In this document: piece by piece, positions 15,124 to 24,325 of the stretch
Layout of the letters: each line of letters begins with the position of its first letter
How positions within the stretch are numbered: position 1 is the stretch's first letter
Assembly (NCBI RefSeq): GCF_042666505.1
Contig: NZ_JBHTDN010000009.1
Location: 1 to 64,000 of the forward strand
Direction of reading: 5' to 3'
Source of the DNA: Parapedobacter sp042666505
GTDB lineage: Bacteria > Bacteroidota > Bacteroidia > Sphingobacteriales > Sphingobacteriaceae
DNA: 64,000 nt
The notes under the pieces: model-generated
What the model was told of the DNA's origin: nothing
The model's database searches: none
The model's input: the letters and a program-made list of their open reading frames with translations, nothing else
Translations under genes and position numbers: made by a program

Positions 15124-17013
15124 TCAACCGATTAAACTCACGCTCCTTTTTACGAAATTCGTAAGTTCATTTCCGGTCAGTAACCCGCGCGAAAGCAGCG
15201 CCAAATCAAATGCCTGTTTAGCCAGTTGTTGCCGTTCTTCGTCATCTTCTCCGGAAAGGATACGTTTAATCAATGGGTGGTTGCCATTAACGGTGACCTT
15301 GTAATTATCCGGCATAGAGCCATAAAAACTCATTCCACCTCCTGTCTGTGCCATATCTTTCATGCGGCGCATAAATTCGTCGATAGTCACCGTAACAGGC
15401 AGTTCGTTTTCGCTGAGCGCTTCAACATGCACTTTCATATGGTCCCGGCTAATCGCTTTCTCGAAGAGCTCGACTGCCTTTTTGCTTTCTTCCTCAGTGA
15501 GATTTAACGTCTTAGCCTCTTCCTTTTGGATAAGCTTATCAATCACATCGGCGTCTACGCGCTTGAGCTGCGTTTTTTCTGCCTTCTGCTCGATATATGC
15601 TACAAAGTGACTGTCTATAGGCGAATCCATGACCAGCACGTCGTAGCCCCTGTCTTTAGCTGTGGTGATATAGCCGTCCTGCTGCGCCGTATCATTTGTG
15701 TAGAGGTACACAACATTGCCGTCTTTGTCTTGCTGGATATCTTTTACCTTCTCCGCATATTCCTTAAGCGTATAAATCTCGTTATCGGTATTTTTCACCA
15801 GGCAGTACTCGTTTGCTTTTTCAGCAAATTTGTCGTTACTGAGCATACCGTATTTGACAAACAGGGCGATATCGGGCCATTTTTCCTCAAATCCCTTCCG
15901 ATCCGATTTAAATATTTCGGCCAATTTATCGGCGACTTTCTTGGTGATGTGAGCATTGATTTTTTTAACATTGCTGTCAGCTTGCAGAAAACTCCGCGAT
16001 ACGTTGAGTGGAATATCAGGCGAGTCAATGACACCGTGAAGTAACATCAGGAACTCGGGAACGATGTCCTTTACTTCGTCGGTGATAAATACCTGGCGCG
16101 AATACAGCTTTATTTTGTTCTTCTGTATTTCAAAGTTCTCCTTGAGCTTCGGGAAATACAAAATACCCGTTAAGTTAAAGGGGTAATCCACATTCAAGTG
16201 AATCCAGAACAACGGTTCATCCAATGAATAAGGGTATAGCTCCCGGTAAAACGCCAGATAGTCCTCATCCTTTAACTCTGATGGGGCTTTGGTCCAGGCT
16301 GGCTGTGTGTTGTTGATGATATTATCGACCTCGACCGACTTATAGTTAGTTTTGCCATCTGCATCTTCTCCATCGGGTTCACTCGTGGTGCGTGTACCGA
16401 AACGGATGGGAACCGGCAGAAATTTACCATATTTATCAAGGATTTCCTGCAACCTGCCCTTGTTTAAAAATTCTTCCGAGTCGGCATTGACATGCAGAAT
16501 CACATCCGTACCCCGTGTCGTCCGATTGCCCTCCGTTATTTCGTACGATGTACTGCCATCACACACCCAACGGGTTGGCTCAGCGCCTTCTTGGTAAGAT
16601 AGAGTCTGAATTTCCACCTGATCAGCGACCATAAATGCAGAATAAAAGCCTAAACCAAAGCGACCGATGATCTCGTTCGCGTCTTTTGCTTCCTTGAATT
16701 TTTCCACAAACTCGGTCGCCCCGGAAAACGCAATCTGGTTGATGTACTTTTTTACCTCCTGGGCGGTCATTCCGATCCCCCGATCGGATATTGTTATTGT
16801 CTTGGCTTTTTCGTCATAAGCTACGTCAATGGTCACATCCCCCACTTCACCCGTATATTGACCCAATGAAGCCAACCTTTTCAATTTCTGTGTTGCATCC
16901 ACTGCGTTCGACACCAACTCACGCAGGAAGATTTCATTGTCGGAATATAAAAATTTCTTAATTACCGGAAATATATTCTCGGTATGGATGGATATGTTGC
17001 CCTTTTCGTTCAT
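15124..17013 (-). CDS. htpG: molecular chaperone HtpG (Hsp90)
   Basis: 629 residues. The N-terminal GHKL ATPase domain contains ELVSNAVDATQKL, DRGIGMTAQEV and IGRFGLGFYSAFMVA. The middle domain follows from about residue 230 (LDEPLFWIHLNVDYPF, then VDSPDIPLNVSRSFLQ-type motif IDSPDIPLNVSRSFLQ). The C-terminal dimerisation domain has the MRRMKDMAQTGG segment. There is no MEEVD tail, as expected in bacteria. It is cytosolic and ATP-dependent. Monocistronic by layout. Confidence 0.97.
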   Translation of the reverse strand: MNEKGNISIHTENIFPVIKKFLYSDNEIFLRELVSNAVDATQKLKRLASLGQYTGEVGDVTIDVAYDEKAKTITISDRGIGMTAQEVKKYINQIAFSGATEFVEKFKEAKDANEIIGRFGLGFYSAFMVADQVEIQTLSYQEGAEPTRWVCDGSTSYEITEGNRTTRGTDVILHVNADSEEFLNKGRLQEILDKYGKFLPVPIRFGTRTTSEPDGEDADGKTNYKSVEVDNIINNTQPAWTKAPSELKDEDYLAFYRELYPYSLDEPLFWIHLNVDYPFNLTGILYFPKLKENFEIQKNKIKLYSRQVFITDEVKDIVPEFLMLLHGVIDSPDIPLNVSRSFLQADSNVKKINAHITKKVADKLAEIFKSDRKGFEEKWPDIALFVKYGMLSNDKFAEKANEYCLVKNTDNEIYTLKEYAEKVKDIQQDKDGNVVYLYTNDTAQQDGYITTAKDRGYDVLVMDSPIDSHFVAYIEQKAEKTQLKRVDADVIDKLIQKEEAKTLNLTEEESKKAVELFEKAISRDHMKVHVEALSENELPVTVTIDEFMRRMKDMAQTGGGMSFYGSMPDNYKVTVNGNHPLIKRILSGEDDEERQQLAKQAFDLALLSRGLLTGNELTNFVKRSVSLIG

Positions 17014-17113
17014 AGATTAATTATTATGCGTAAATTAACTAAAGACTTGCCGTCGGCTCTAAAACAATTTGTGTTCCATTTCGAGATTACGTCAGGATGA
17101 CAGGACAATCTGA

Positions 17114-17143
17114 CAAAAAAAGGGTGCTTGTCAAGCACCCTTT
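17114..17143 (-). terminator. terminator downstream of the 192-aa secreted protein gene
   Basis: An 11-bp stem AAAGGGTGCTT/AAGCACCCTTT (17119-17129 with 17133-17143) is followed on the minus strand by a T run. Confidence 0.85.
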
Positions 17144-17166
17144 CGATCGTGTTTATCTAGATACGG

Positions 17167-17745
17167 TTATTCCATACCGGTAGTGATTACCCGGGGTTTG
17201 CGCGCAGTTTCCAACTGTGCGAGCACTTGATCGGCCATTTCATTAATGGCCTCATAAGCGTAATTCTTTTGCTTTTTCCAGACCTGCGCATTCACTTTGC
17301 TCATCTGCTTTTCCAGCGGAATGGGTGAAGCAGTCGCTTTGACACGCTTACCGTAGCGGTCGTTGCGGAAGGGTTGATAGGTAAGGTCGGTAAACCAATA
17401 AGTGAGCTCTCCCCCTTTATCTTCCATTACGAAGGTGTAATGTACATCACCTGCCACGTAATTGCCGATACCCGCATGCTTTTTCATGGGAACACGTCCC
17501 CTGCTTTCCAAACGGGTCGTTCCCTTCAATTCGGTGTCATCGCCTTTCGATGCCAAAAAGGTATTCAACTGAGCTTGGATATCGGAAAAACTTACACCGC
17601 TTGGCAGTGTCTCCGAATCGTATACCACAAATTTACCACGCTGATCTACGGAAAATTGACCAGCATCGCGCCCTACGTCATCTTTTAGCGGGTTACCATG
17701 ACCGATGGCCATTCCCGCCACAAACATTACAACTAAATTAACCAT
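17167..17745 (-). CDS. secreted protein of unknown function (DUF4468-like pattern)
   Basis: 192 residues. A short hydrophobic N-terminus (VNLVVMFVAGMAIG) reads as a signal peptide. The mature part includes GDVHYTFVMEDKGGELTYWFTDLTYQPF, a strand-turn-strand pattern similar to DUF4468 proteins of Bacteroidota, then an amphipathic helix (VWKKQKNYAYEAINEMADQVLAQLE). I do not firmly recognise the family. A GGAGGAG sequence at 17748-17754 lies just before the ATG, one of few Shine-Dalgarno sequences in the window. Divergent from kup. Confidence 0.65.
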   Translation of the reverse strand: MVNLVVMFVAGMAIGHGNPLKDDVGRDAGQFSVDQRGKFVVYDSETLPSGVSFSDIQAQLNTFLASKGDDTELKGTTRLESRGRVPMKKHAGIGNYVAGDVHYTFVMEDKGGELTYWFTDLTYQPFRNDRYGKRVKATASPIPLEKQMSKVNAQVWKKQKNYAYEAINEMADQVLAQLETARKPRVITTGME

Positions 17746-18039
17746 AACTCCTCCAACTTAATAAGGTTAAACCATTCTTTCTATTCACCCGGAGTGTCCT
17801 CCCAAGACATTCCGGACAGCCATAAAAATAGCAAAATGATGCCAAATTCGCCAATTTTTCCACTGATTTTTTTTTCCATCAATTAACTCCTAAGTTTGCC
17901 TCGCGGTTTGTCGCATAACCTGCTTACCTTTCATTGCCGTCGCAAAGGGAGTAAAAGACAGTTGCGCGCGGCAGCCAGGCATATAACTGTAAAGCATCCA
18001 TACATTCCATGATGCAAACAGGTAACGGATAATTATCGA

Positions 18040-19977
18040 ATGAAAGCTCATTCAAAACAGCCGCTGACCTTAGCGGGATTAATGGTGGCACTGGGGATTA
18101 TCTTCGGAGATATTGGCACGTCGCCCCTCTATGTCTTTAAGGCCATCATCGGACAGGATGCGGTAGACCGCGATTTGGTGTATGGGGGATTGTCCTGTAT
18201 TTTTTGGACACTCACGTTGCAAACCACCTTAAAATATGTCATCATCACGCTCCGTGCAGACAACAAAGGTGAGGGAGGAATCCTTTCCCTTTATTCATTG
18301 GTACGAAAACACGGCAAGTGGGTAGTATTTCCTGCCATGCTGGGCGGGGCCTCCTTGCTTGCCGATGGTATGATTACACCAGCCATTACCATTTCCTCTG
18401 CCATAGAGGGCCTTGATATTTTCTATCCGCATTTGCAAACCGTGCCGATTGTCCTATTCATCGTATTGGTGTTGTTTCTGCTGCAGCGTTTTGGCACTGC
18501 TGTGGTTGGAAGGCTTTTCGGCCCCATCATGTTTGTCTGGTTTTCGATGATGGCAGTGATCGGCGTGGGACATATTGTGGATGTCCCGCAGATATTCTGG
18601 GCGCTTAGCCCACATTATGCGGTGGTAACCCTCATCCAGCATCCGGACGCCCTATTGATTATCGGCGCCGTCTTCCTCTGTACTACCGGTGCGGAGGCCT
18701 TGTATTCCGATCTGGGTCATTGTGGGTTGCAGAACATCCGCGTCTCTTGGATATTCGTGAAAGCCTGCCTGCTGCTTTGCTATTTTGGGCAAGGCGCATG
18801 GCTGCTGGAGCATGAGGGCATCCCGCTCAATGGCGGAAATCCATTTTTCATGGGCATGCCGGGTTGGTTTCTGCCCTTTGGCATTTCCATTGCCACAGTG
18901 GCAGCTATCATCGCCAGCCAGGCGATGATTTCCGGCGCATTTACGCTCGTCTCCGAAGCTGTACGTCTCAATCTTTGGCCGAAAGTGAAGATCATTCACC
19001 CGAATATGCTGAAAGGGCAATTATACGTACCCTCAGCTAACTGGATATTATTGATAGGCTGTGTATTCATCATCCTCATTTTCCAGGAATCCGCCCGCAT
19101 GGAAGCAGCCTACGGACTGGCCATAAACATCAGTTTTCTGGTAACCACCGTGTTGATGACGGTTTATTTACGAAACCGGCATATCCCGCTGTACCTATGC
19201 GCCGCATTCCTACTCTTTTACCTGTTCATTGAGTCAGTATTTTTCATTGGCAATGCCACTAAGTTCTCGCACGGCGGGTGGCTTACCTTGCTCATCACCG
19301 GACTGCTCTTCACCGTGATGCTCTGTTGGTGGTGGGCACGAAAAATCAAGAACCGGTTTACGCGCTTTGTTGAAGTGGCTGATTACTACGAACTGCTCGG
19401 CCAGCTCGCAACGGACCAATCGGTACCGCTTTATGCGTCACAACTCGTATACTTGACCAGCGCGAACTTCGAATCGGAGATTGAAGAAAAAATCATCTAT
19501 TCGATCCTGCGCAAGAAACCCAAACGTGCGGATATTTACTGGCTGGTGCATGTCGATGTGACGGACCATCCTTATACCGGCGAATACAAGGTTAACCAAC
19601 TCATCCCCGGTAAGCTGATACGTATTGACTTCCGCCTTGGATTCCGCGACGAGCAACGCATCAGTCTGCTATTCCGCAAAGTAGTGGAAGACCTTGTCAA
19701 AAACGGAGAAGTCAGCATTAAGAGCAACTATGATACGCTCCGAAAACATGATATCGATGGCGACTTTCGCTTTATCGTGCTGGAAAAGGTGATTATGAAA
19801 ACCAACACCTTGAAATTCATGGAACGCATTGTCCTGGATATATACAGCTTTCTGCGGAAATTCAGTTTATCCGAAGAGCGCGGGTTCGGATTGGATTCAA
19901 GTTTTGTTACCGTCGAACGGGTACCGCTGATCTTAGATTCCACGCCGCTGGCGATCAACCTGAAACGCATCACTTAG
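18040..19977 (+). CDS. kup: KUP/HAK/KT family potassium transporter
   Basis: 645 residues with about twelve N-terminal membrane helices (to residue about 430) and a C-terminal cytoplasmic domain. The signature GIIFGDIGTSPLYVFKAI lies at residues 20-37, followed by GEGGILSLYSLVRKHGKW and LGGASLLADGMITPAI. It brings K+ into the cell with protons. The ATG at 18040 is the only good start. A TAAGTTTG -7-like element occurs about 150 bp upstream (17891-17898). The next gene on the strand makes a compatible solute, so the pair may serve osmotic adaptation. Confidence 0.93.
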   Translation: MKAHSKQPLTLAGLMVALGIIFGDIGTSPLYVFKAIIGQDAVDRDLVYGGLSCIFWTLTLQTTLKYVIITLRADNKGEGGILSLYSLVRKHGKWVVFPAMLGGASLLADGMITPAITISSAIEGLDIFYPHLQTVPIVLFIVLVLFLLQRFGTAVVGRLFGPIMFVWFSMMAVIGVGHIVDVPQIFWALSPHYAVVTLIQHPDALLIIGAVFLCTTGAEALYSDLGHCGLQNIRVSWIFVKACLLLCYFGQGAWLLEHEGIPLNGGNPFFMGMPGWFLPFGISIATVAAIIASQAMISGAFTLVSEAVRLNLWPKVKIIHPNMLKGQLYVPSANWILLIGCVFIILIFQESARMEAAYGLAINISFLVTTVLMTVYLRNRHIPLYLCAAFLLFYLFIESVFFIGNATKFSHGGWLTLLITGLLFTVMLCWWWARKIKNRFTRFVEVADYYELLGQLATDQSVPLYASQLVYLTSANFESEIEEKIIYSILRKKPKRADIYWLVHVDVTDHPYTGEYKVNQLIPGKLIRIDFRLGFRDEQRISLLFRKVVEDLVKNGEVSIKSNYDTLRKHDIDGDFRFIVLEKVIMKTNTLKFMERIVLDIYSFLRKFSLSEERGFGLDSSFVTVERVPLILDSTPLAINLKRIT

Positions 19978-20021
19978 GACCATCGGCCGTACTCCTGTTT
20001 TCAGGGTTGGGGAAAAATTGT

Positions 20022-20029
20022 TATATTTG
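20022..20029 (+). promoter_or_regulatory. -7 element and long leader of ggpPS-like gene
   Basis: TATATTTG matches the Bacteroidota -7 box. No good TTG lies at the right distance upstream. The predicted leader is near 180 nt and holds a hairpin with GCAGGT/ACCTGC arms (about 20,110-20,130). No known riboswitch class was recognised. Confidence 0.4.
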
Positions 20030-20218
20030 CCCACCAACGAAGCTTTCACCAAAGCTTTCTTAATCTGAAAACCCTTTTGCATCAGCATCACTGAACATCG
20101 AATAAAGGGGCAGGTATTGGGTCACCTGCAAAAACATTAATCTCCCGTTTTTAGTTTGATCGGCACCTGTGGTCTTCTCGCTGGGCGCCGTATGGTATGA
20201 ACTCACAAAGAAACAACG

Positions 20219-22459
20219 ATGTTATTAGCTACAGACCTCGACGGAACATTTCTCGGCGGCACCGCAGAAAAAAGACAAACCCTCTATCAACTAATCCGGA
20301 ACCACCCGGATATCGACCTGGTATTCGTGACAGGACGGGGGATCGAAACGGTGCTTCCGTTATTGCATGACCCACTGGTACCTACCCCGGATTACATCAT
20401 TGCCGATGTAGGGGCAACGGTCGTAGACGGCACGACATTACTCCCCGTTACCCCTCTTCAATCCGGGATCGAGCGTAAATGGCCCGGGCAATTTGCCATC
20501 CGGGAGAAACTGGCTACGGTACAAGGACTAACGCCTCAAGAAGTACCCCAGCAACGACGCTGTTCATTCTATTACGACGAACACACCGACATTGAAGAAG
20601 TCGAACGGCTTGCTTCTGCCCTTCATTGCGATGTGCTGACATCCGCTGGCAAATACCTCGACATCCTGCCCAAAGCTGTCAACAAAGGCACAACCTTGTC
20701 TCAACTGATGGTACATTTAGGTATTCCGGAGGCTGATGTGTTGGTTGCCGGCGACACCTACAACGACTACGCGTTATTTGAAACGGGATATCACGGCGTC
20801 GCTGTAGGCAAGTCGGAGCCCCGGTTACTGGCTGCCGTCGAGCAATGGCCCAACGTGTATGCAGCGACCGAGCCCGGCGCCGGCGGAATTCTGGAAGCCA
20901 TGGCGCATTTCGAAGCCTTCCGGAATTATAGCAGCGATCACCAAGAGCCGGCCACAAAAACAGCAGACAGCAAGCAGTTGCTGATGGTATACCACCGGCT
21001 TCCATTTGACATTGAGGTCAAAGATGGCCACCCCCAGCGCATTCCTCCACGCAGTCCCAACGGAATTATCCCTTCCCTGCTAGGCTTTTTTTCCAACGGC
21101 AGACCGGGTATATGGGTTGGTGAGGAAGCAATGGGATTGCTGGGCGACGACCCAGTATTGAATCCGCACATTGATAGCGAACAATACCCAAATCTCCGGG
21201 CTTCCATCATCCCGCTGCCGAAAAAGGACATCGATCTGTTCTATCGCGTATTTTCAAAAGAAGCCTTCTGGCCGACCATTTTCTCCTTTATCAACAAAGC
21301 CAAATTTGACCATAGCCATTGGGAACATTACCTCCGCATCAACGAACTGTTTGCCAATCGTGTGGCCGATGAAGCCGAACCCAACGCATTGGTTTGGATA
21401 CACGAATATAACCTTTGGATGGTTCCGGCATTTCTACGGCAACGGCGTCCCGACCTGAAAATCGGCTTTTTCCATCATACGGCATTCCCCCCAGCCGACA
21501 TCTTCAACATCATCCCATGGCGACGAGACATTATCGGCAGCCTGCTACAATGTGATTTCATCAGTTTCCACATCCCGCGATACGTCGAAAACTTCGTCGA
21601 TGTGGTCAAAAGCCATGCACCGGTAAACGTATTACGCCGCGTCAATGCCGCCAAACAGTTTCTTACCTACAGCTGTGCACTCGGCATAGACAAAATGACC
21701 AAGCTCATTGAGGTAGGCGACCGCACCATCCGATTGGGCGCACAGCCGGTCGGGGTGAACATGCAAAACATACAACAGATCCTCGATCAGCAGAAAACCC
21801 AGTCTCGCATCGAACTGCTACGCAAGCGAACCCAGGGAAAGCGTATTGTTTTATCCGTAGAGCGTCTGGATTATGTAAAAGGGCCGCTGGAAAAAATCGA
21901 AGCATTCGGTGAGTTTCTCGACGAGCATCCGGAGTATCACGGTCGGGTTGAGCTGATCAACATTTGTACGCCGCCTTCCCAGGGGATGAAAATTTACGAT
22001 CGTATACAACACGAACTTGAACAAGCCGTAGGCAGAATCAACGGACGGTATTCCACGCTAGAGTGGACCCCTATTCGGTTCTTCTTCCGATCCGTCCCGT
22101 TTGAAGAAGTCGTTTCTTATTATGCGGTCTCCGACGTTGCCTGGATCACCCCGCTTCGTGACGGACTTAACCTGGTGGCCAAGGAATACATCGCCGTGCA
22201 AGGGCTGCAGGAACAACCATTCGGTGCGCTGGTAATCTCCGAATTCGCCGGAGCGTCCGTGGAGCTGCCCTATGCCATACGGACGAATCCCTACGATAGC
22301 CAAGACCTTAAAGACAGCCTGCTTTCTGCGCTAGGCCTCGACGCGTCCGAACGGTCTCTCCGGATTAAGCGCATGTTTGAAATTGTCAAACATTACGATG
22401 TACAGCGATGGGGTCAGGACTTTCTGGAAGGGCTCAAAAAAGCAACCCAGAAATCGTGA
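20219..22459 (+). CDS. bifunctional glucosylglycerol-phosphate phosphatase/synthase (GgpPS-like)
   Basis: 746 residues, two domains. Residues 1-230 are a HAD-IIB phosphatase of sucrose-phosphatase type: motif I DLDGT, motif II VTGRG, and GDTYNDYALF as motif IV. Residues 255-745 are a GT20 glycosyltransferase. Its start YHRLPFDIEV...SPNGIIPSLLGFF, the HEYNLWMVPAFLRQRRPDL segment and GFFHHTAFPP resemble glucosylglycerol-phosphate synthase more than trehalose-phosphate synthase. SVERLDYVKGPLEKIEAF and RDGLNLVAKEYIA are nucleotide-sugar-binding motifs. Fused enzymes of this order are known from Stenotrophomonas and relatives and make the osmolyte glucosylglycerol from ADP-glucose and glycerol-3-phosphate. 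The substrate is inferred; trehalose phosphate is the main alternative. It follows kup. Confidence 0.75.
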   Translation: MLLATDLDGTFLGGTAEKRQTLYQLIRNHPDIDLVFVTGRGIETVLPLLHDPLVPTPDYIIADVGATVVDGTTLLPVTPLQSGIERKWPGQFAIREKLATVQGLTPQEVPQQRRCSFYYDEHTDIEEVERLASALHCDVLTSAGKYLDILPKAVNKGTTLSQLMVHLGIPEADVLVAGDTYNDYALFETGYHGVAVGKSEPRLLAAVEQWPNVYAATEPGAGGILEAMAHFEAFRNYSSDHQEPATKTADSKQLLMVYHRLPFDIEVKDGHPQRIPPRSPNGIIPSLLGFFSNGRPGIWVGEEAMGLLGDDPVLNPHIDSEQYPNLRASIIPLPKKDIDLFYRVFSKEAFWPTIFSFINKAKFDHSHWEHYLRINELFANRVADEAEPNALVWIHEYNLWMVPAFLRQRRPDLKIGFFHHTAFPPADIFNIIPWRRDIIGSLLQCDFISFHIPRYVENFVDVVKSHAPVNVLRRVNAAKQFLTYSCALGIDKMTKLIEVGDRTIRLGAQPVGVNMQNIQQILDQQKTQSRIELLRKRTQGKRIVLSVERLDYVKGPLEKIEAFGEFLDEHPEYHGRVELINICTPPSQGMKIYDRIQHELEQAVGRINGRYSTLEWTPIRFFFRSVPFEEVVSYYAVSDVAWITPLRDGLNLVAKEYIAVQGLQEQPFGALVISEFAGASVELPYAIRTNPYDSQDLKDSLLSALGLDASERSLRIKRMFEIVKHYDVQRWGQDFLEGLKKATQKS

Positions 22460-22547
22460 ACCCTTGCAAGTCCGTGAAAATACCCGAAGGGGAATATCGG
22501 AATTCAAATCAAATTTTATAAATTGGTATCCTGGTTAGAAAAATACG

Positions 22548-23030
22548 ATGCCCAGTTTCACCGCTCCATTGGAAATCATCGGAATCAATCCATTCGTACC
22601 CGTACCCGACAACGTATTGCATTCGCTTTTGTCTGCAGCCGGAAAAAATAAGGGCCCGATCCCCATTAAAGGCACCATCAACGGTGTTGCGTTTCGGCAG
22701 ACGCTGGTTAGGTATCGAGGGGCCTGGCGACTGTATGTAAATACGACCATGCTCAAAAATTCACCGAAACGCATTGGAGAGATCGTTCAATTGGTTGTTT
22801 TTGTTGATTCGGGCGACCGTTCCATCCATCCACACCCCAAATTACTCCATGCGCTGGAACAAAATAAGCAAGCAAAACAAAAATTTGACTCTTTAGCCCC
22901 CTCTCTGCAAAAGGAAATTATTCGCTATATCTCGTTCCTAAAAACCGAAACCAGCGTCGACCGTAATGTCGCCAAAGCCATCGACTTTTTACTGGGAAAA
23001 GGGTCGTTTGTCGGACGGAAAACCCCGTGA
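22548..23030 (+). CDS. DUF1905 / YdeI-OmpD-associated family protein
   Basis: 160 residues. The first half (FTAPLEIIGINPFVPVP, GPIPIKGTINGVAFRQTLVRYRGAWRLYVN) is a DUF1905 beta-barrel fold. The second half (LLHALEQNKQAKQKFDSLAPSLQKEIIRYI) is the helical YdeI-type bacteriocin-protection domain (PF13376) with its R..A..FL segment. Cytosolic, function unknown. It follows the GgpPS-like gene by 88 bp. Confidence 0.85.
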   Translation: MPSFTAPLEIIGINPFVPVPDNVLHSLLSAAGKNKGPIPIKGTINGVAFRQTLVRYRGAWRLYVNTTMLKNSPKRIGEIVQLVVFVDSGDRSIHPHPKLLHALEQNKQAKQKFDSLAPSLQKEIIRYISFLKTETSVDRNVAKAIDFLLGKGSFVGRKTP

Positions 23031-23042
23031 AGACCAGCAATT

Positions 23043-23079
23043 CAGCGGTTGCCTCACCGATACTGAGAGACAACCGCTG
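23043..23079. terminator. hairpin between convergent genes
   Basis: A 9-bp stem CAGCGGTTG/CAACCGCTG (23043-23051 with 23071-23079) lies 13 bp after the DUF1905 stop. No strong T-tract follows. Confidence 0.5.
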
Positions 23080-23176
23080 ATGACGTTCATTCGGAAATCA
23101 TTTATCCACAAGCGGCGTCACGGGCCTGCTTATCGGCGCTAACACCGTTGGAGTCATATGGTTCAGATTTCAGGTC

Positions 23177-24208
23177 TTAGAATGCATACACCAGTGCCAA
23201 AGAAAACTGTGATGCACTTTTGGTAGGATCCATTTCCTTGTTTTTGAAGAACACTTCCTCCGAATTGTTATCAAAACGGAATTCAGGAATGACCGTAAGC
23301 GGACCTGCTTTTACATTCGCAGACAACGTCAACCCCAAAACCGAGTTCCCTTCAACCAGGTCATCGCCACTACCGATATCTTTTGTCTTAAAATACTCGC
23401 CCCGCAAACCAAGAGCAAATGCATCTGTGAATCCGTATTGCGCATACAAAGCACCACCCTGATAGCCTCCCGCATCTTCACCTTCTGCGGTGAAGTCAGC
23501 AGCGTTCAAACCCAACTTGAACGCTTTAGTAACCTGATAAGAGGTTGTTAAATCAAAAATCATCCCCGTCTCATGTCCATCCAAAAAATTGATATAGGCG
23601 TCCCAGCCTTCCACCGGCGAAAGACGCAACTGGGCTCCAATATCGGACACTCCATTAAAATCGTGGTAGACATTCCAGTCGTTAAATAAACCGATCATTA
23701 GGCCTACTTTGTCGGAAAAATCATACTGAGCCTTAATGCCTGCATTTTGAAACGGACCAGCCGAAAACAGGTAAGAAGTGGAATAATTGAAGTTTCCGGT
23801 CGGAGAAATGATCTCATAACCGACGAAAGTGCCCATAAAACCCGCCGTCATCGAAAATTTCTCGGTAAAGGCATAACTCATGTAGAGGTTTTGGATATTG
23901 AACGTGTTGCCATCTCCCCCATTAAGCAAAGACTGGTATTGCCCTCGCGGCCCGAAAGATACGTCGCCTACAAATGAGGCTTTACCGACGGTCTTACCCA
24001 GAATGACATTTACCATGCCCAAGGAAACTGAATTCTGCTCGTTGGCAAATGAAGTAGGGATGTTACTCAATCCATCTTCGTTTCTATAGCCGGAAAAATC
24101 ATATTTATAGTAGGCATCCACAGACCCGGAGATCGTTAACGATTCGTCTTGTGAAAACCCACTGAATGCCGATAACAGGGCTATCGCCGCGATAAAATTT
24201 TTTTTCAT
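23177..24208 (-). CDS. outer-membrane beta-barrel porin (BBP2/PF07642 type)
   Basis: 343 residues from ATG 24208: MKKNFIAAIALLSAFSGFSQ is a clear signal peptide, which the longer frame to 24256 would bury. The mature protein alternates polar and aromatic residues in strands (SGSVDAYYKYDFSGY at the start, SQFSLALVYAF with terminal F at the end), as in outer-membrane porins. It follows the ammonium transporter on the same strand; such barrels often accompany amt in Bacteroidota, suggesting passage of ammonium or small nitrogen compounds. That role is inferred. Confidence 0.8.
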   Translation of the reverse strand: MKKNFIAAIALLSAFSGFSQDESLTISGSVDAYYKYDFSGYRNEDGLSNIPTSFANEQNSVSLGMVNVILGKTVGKASFVGDVSFGPRGQYQSLLNGGDGNTFNIQNLYMSYAFTEKFSMTAGFMGTFVGYEIISPTGNFNYSTSYLFSAGPFQNAGIKAQYDFSDKVGLMIGLFNDWNVYHDFNGVSDIGAQLRLSPVEGWDAYINFLDGHETGMIFDLTTSYQVTKAFKLGLNAADFTAEGEDAGGYQGGALYAQYGFTDAFALGLRGEYFKTKDIGSGDDLVEGNSVLGLTLSANVKAGPLTVIPEFRFDNNSEEVFFKNKEMDPTKSASQFSLALVYAF

Positions 24209-24286
24209 ATTTGTAGTAATTTTTGCTTGCTTTCTTAAGCATAGTTTCCAGGCCATCTTAAGAAGCGGTGAATACTTGGGATTTTG

Positions 24287-24309
24287 GCGGATAACCTAAG
24301 GTTATCCGC
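24287..24309 (-). promoter_or_regulatory. intercistronic hairpin between amt and porin genes
   Basis: A perfect 10-bp stem GCGGATAACC/GGTTATCCGC with a 3-nt loop lies 16 bp past the amt stop. There is no T-tract on the minus strand, so it fits an mRNA-stabilising or partial-attenuation hairpin better than a full terminator. Confidence 0.55.
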
Positions 24310-24325
24310 TCAGAATCCATTATGA

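Noticed and set aside
17746..18039. Possible potassium or c-di-AMP riboswitch before kup
   Set aside because: No conserved riboswitch motifs were recognisable in the 290-bp leader; only a possible -7 box was seen.
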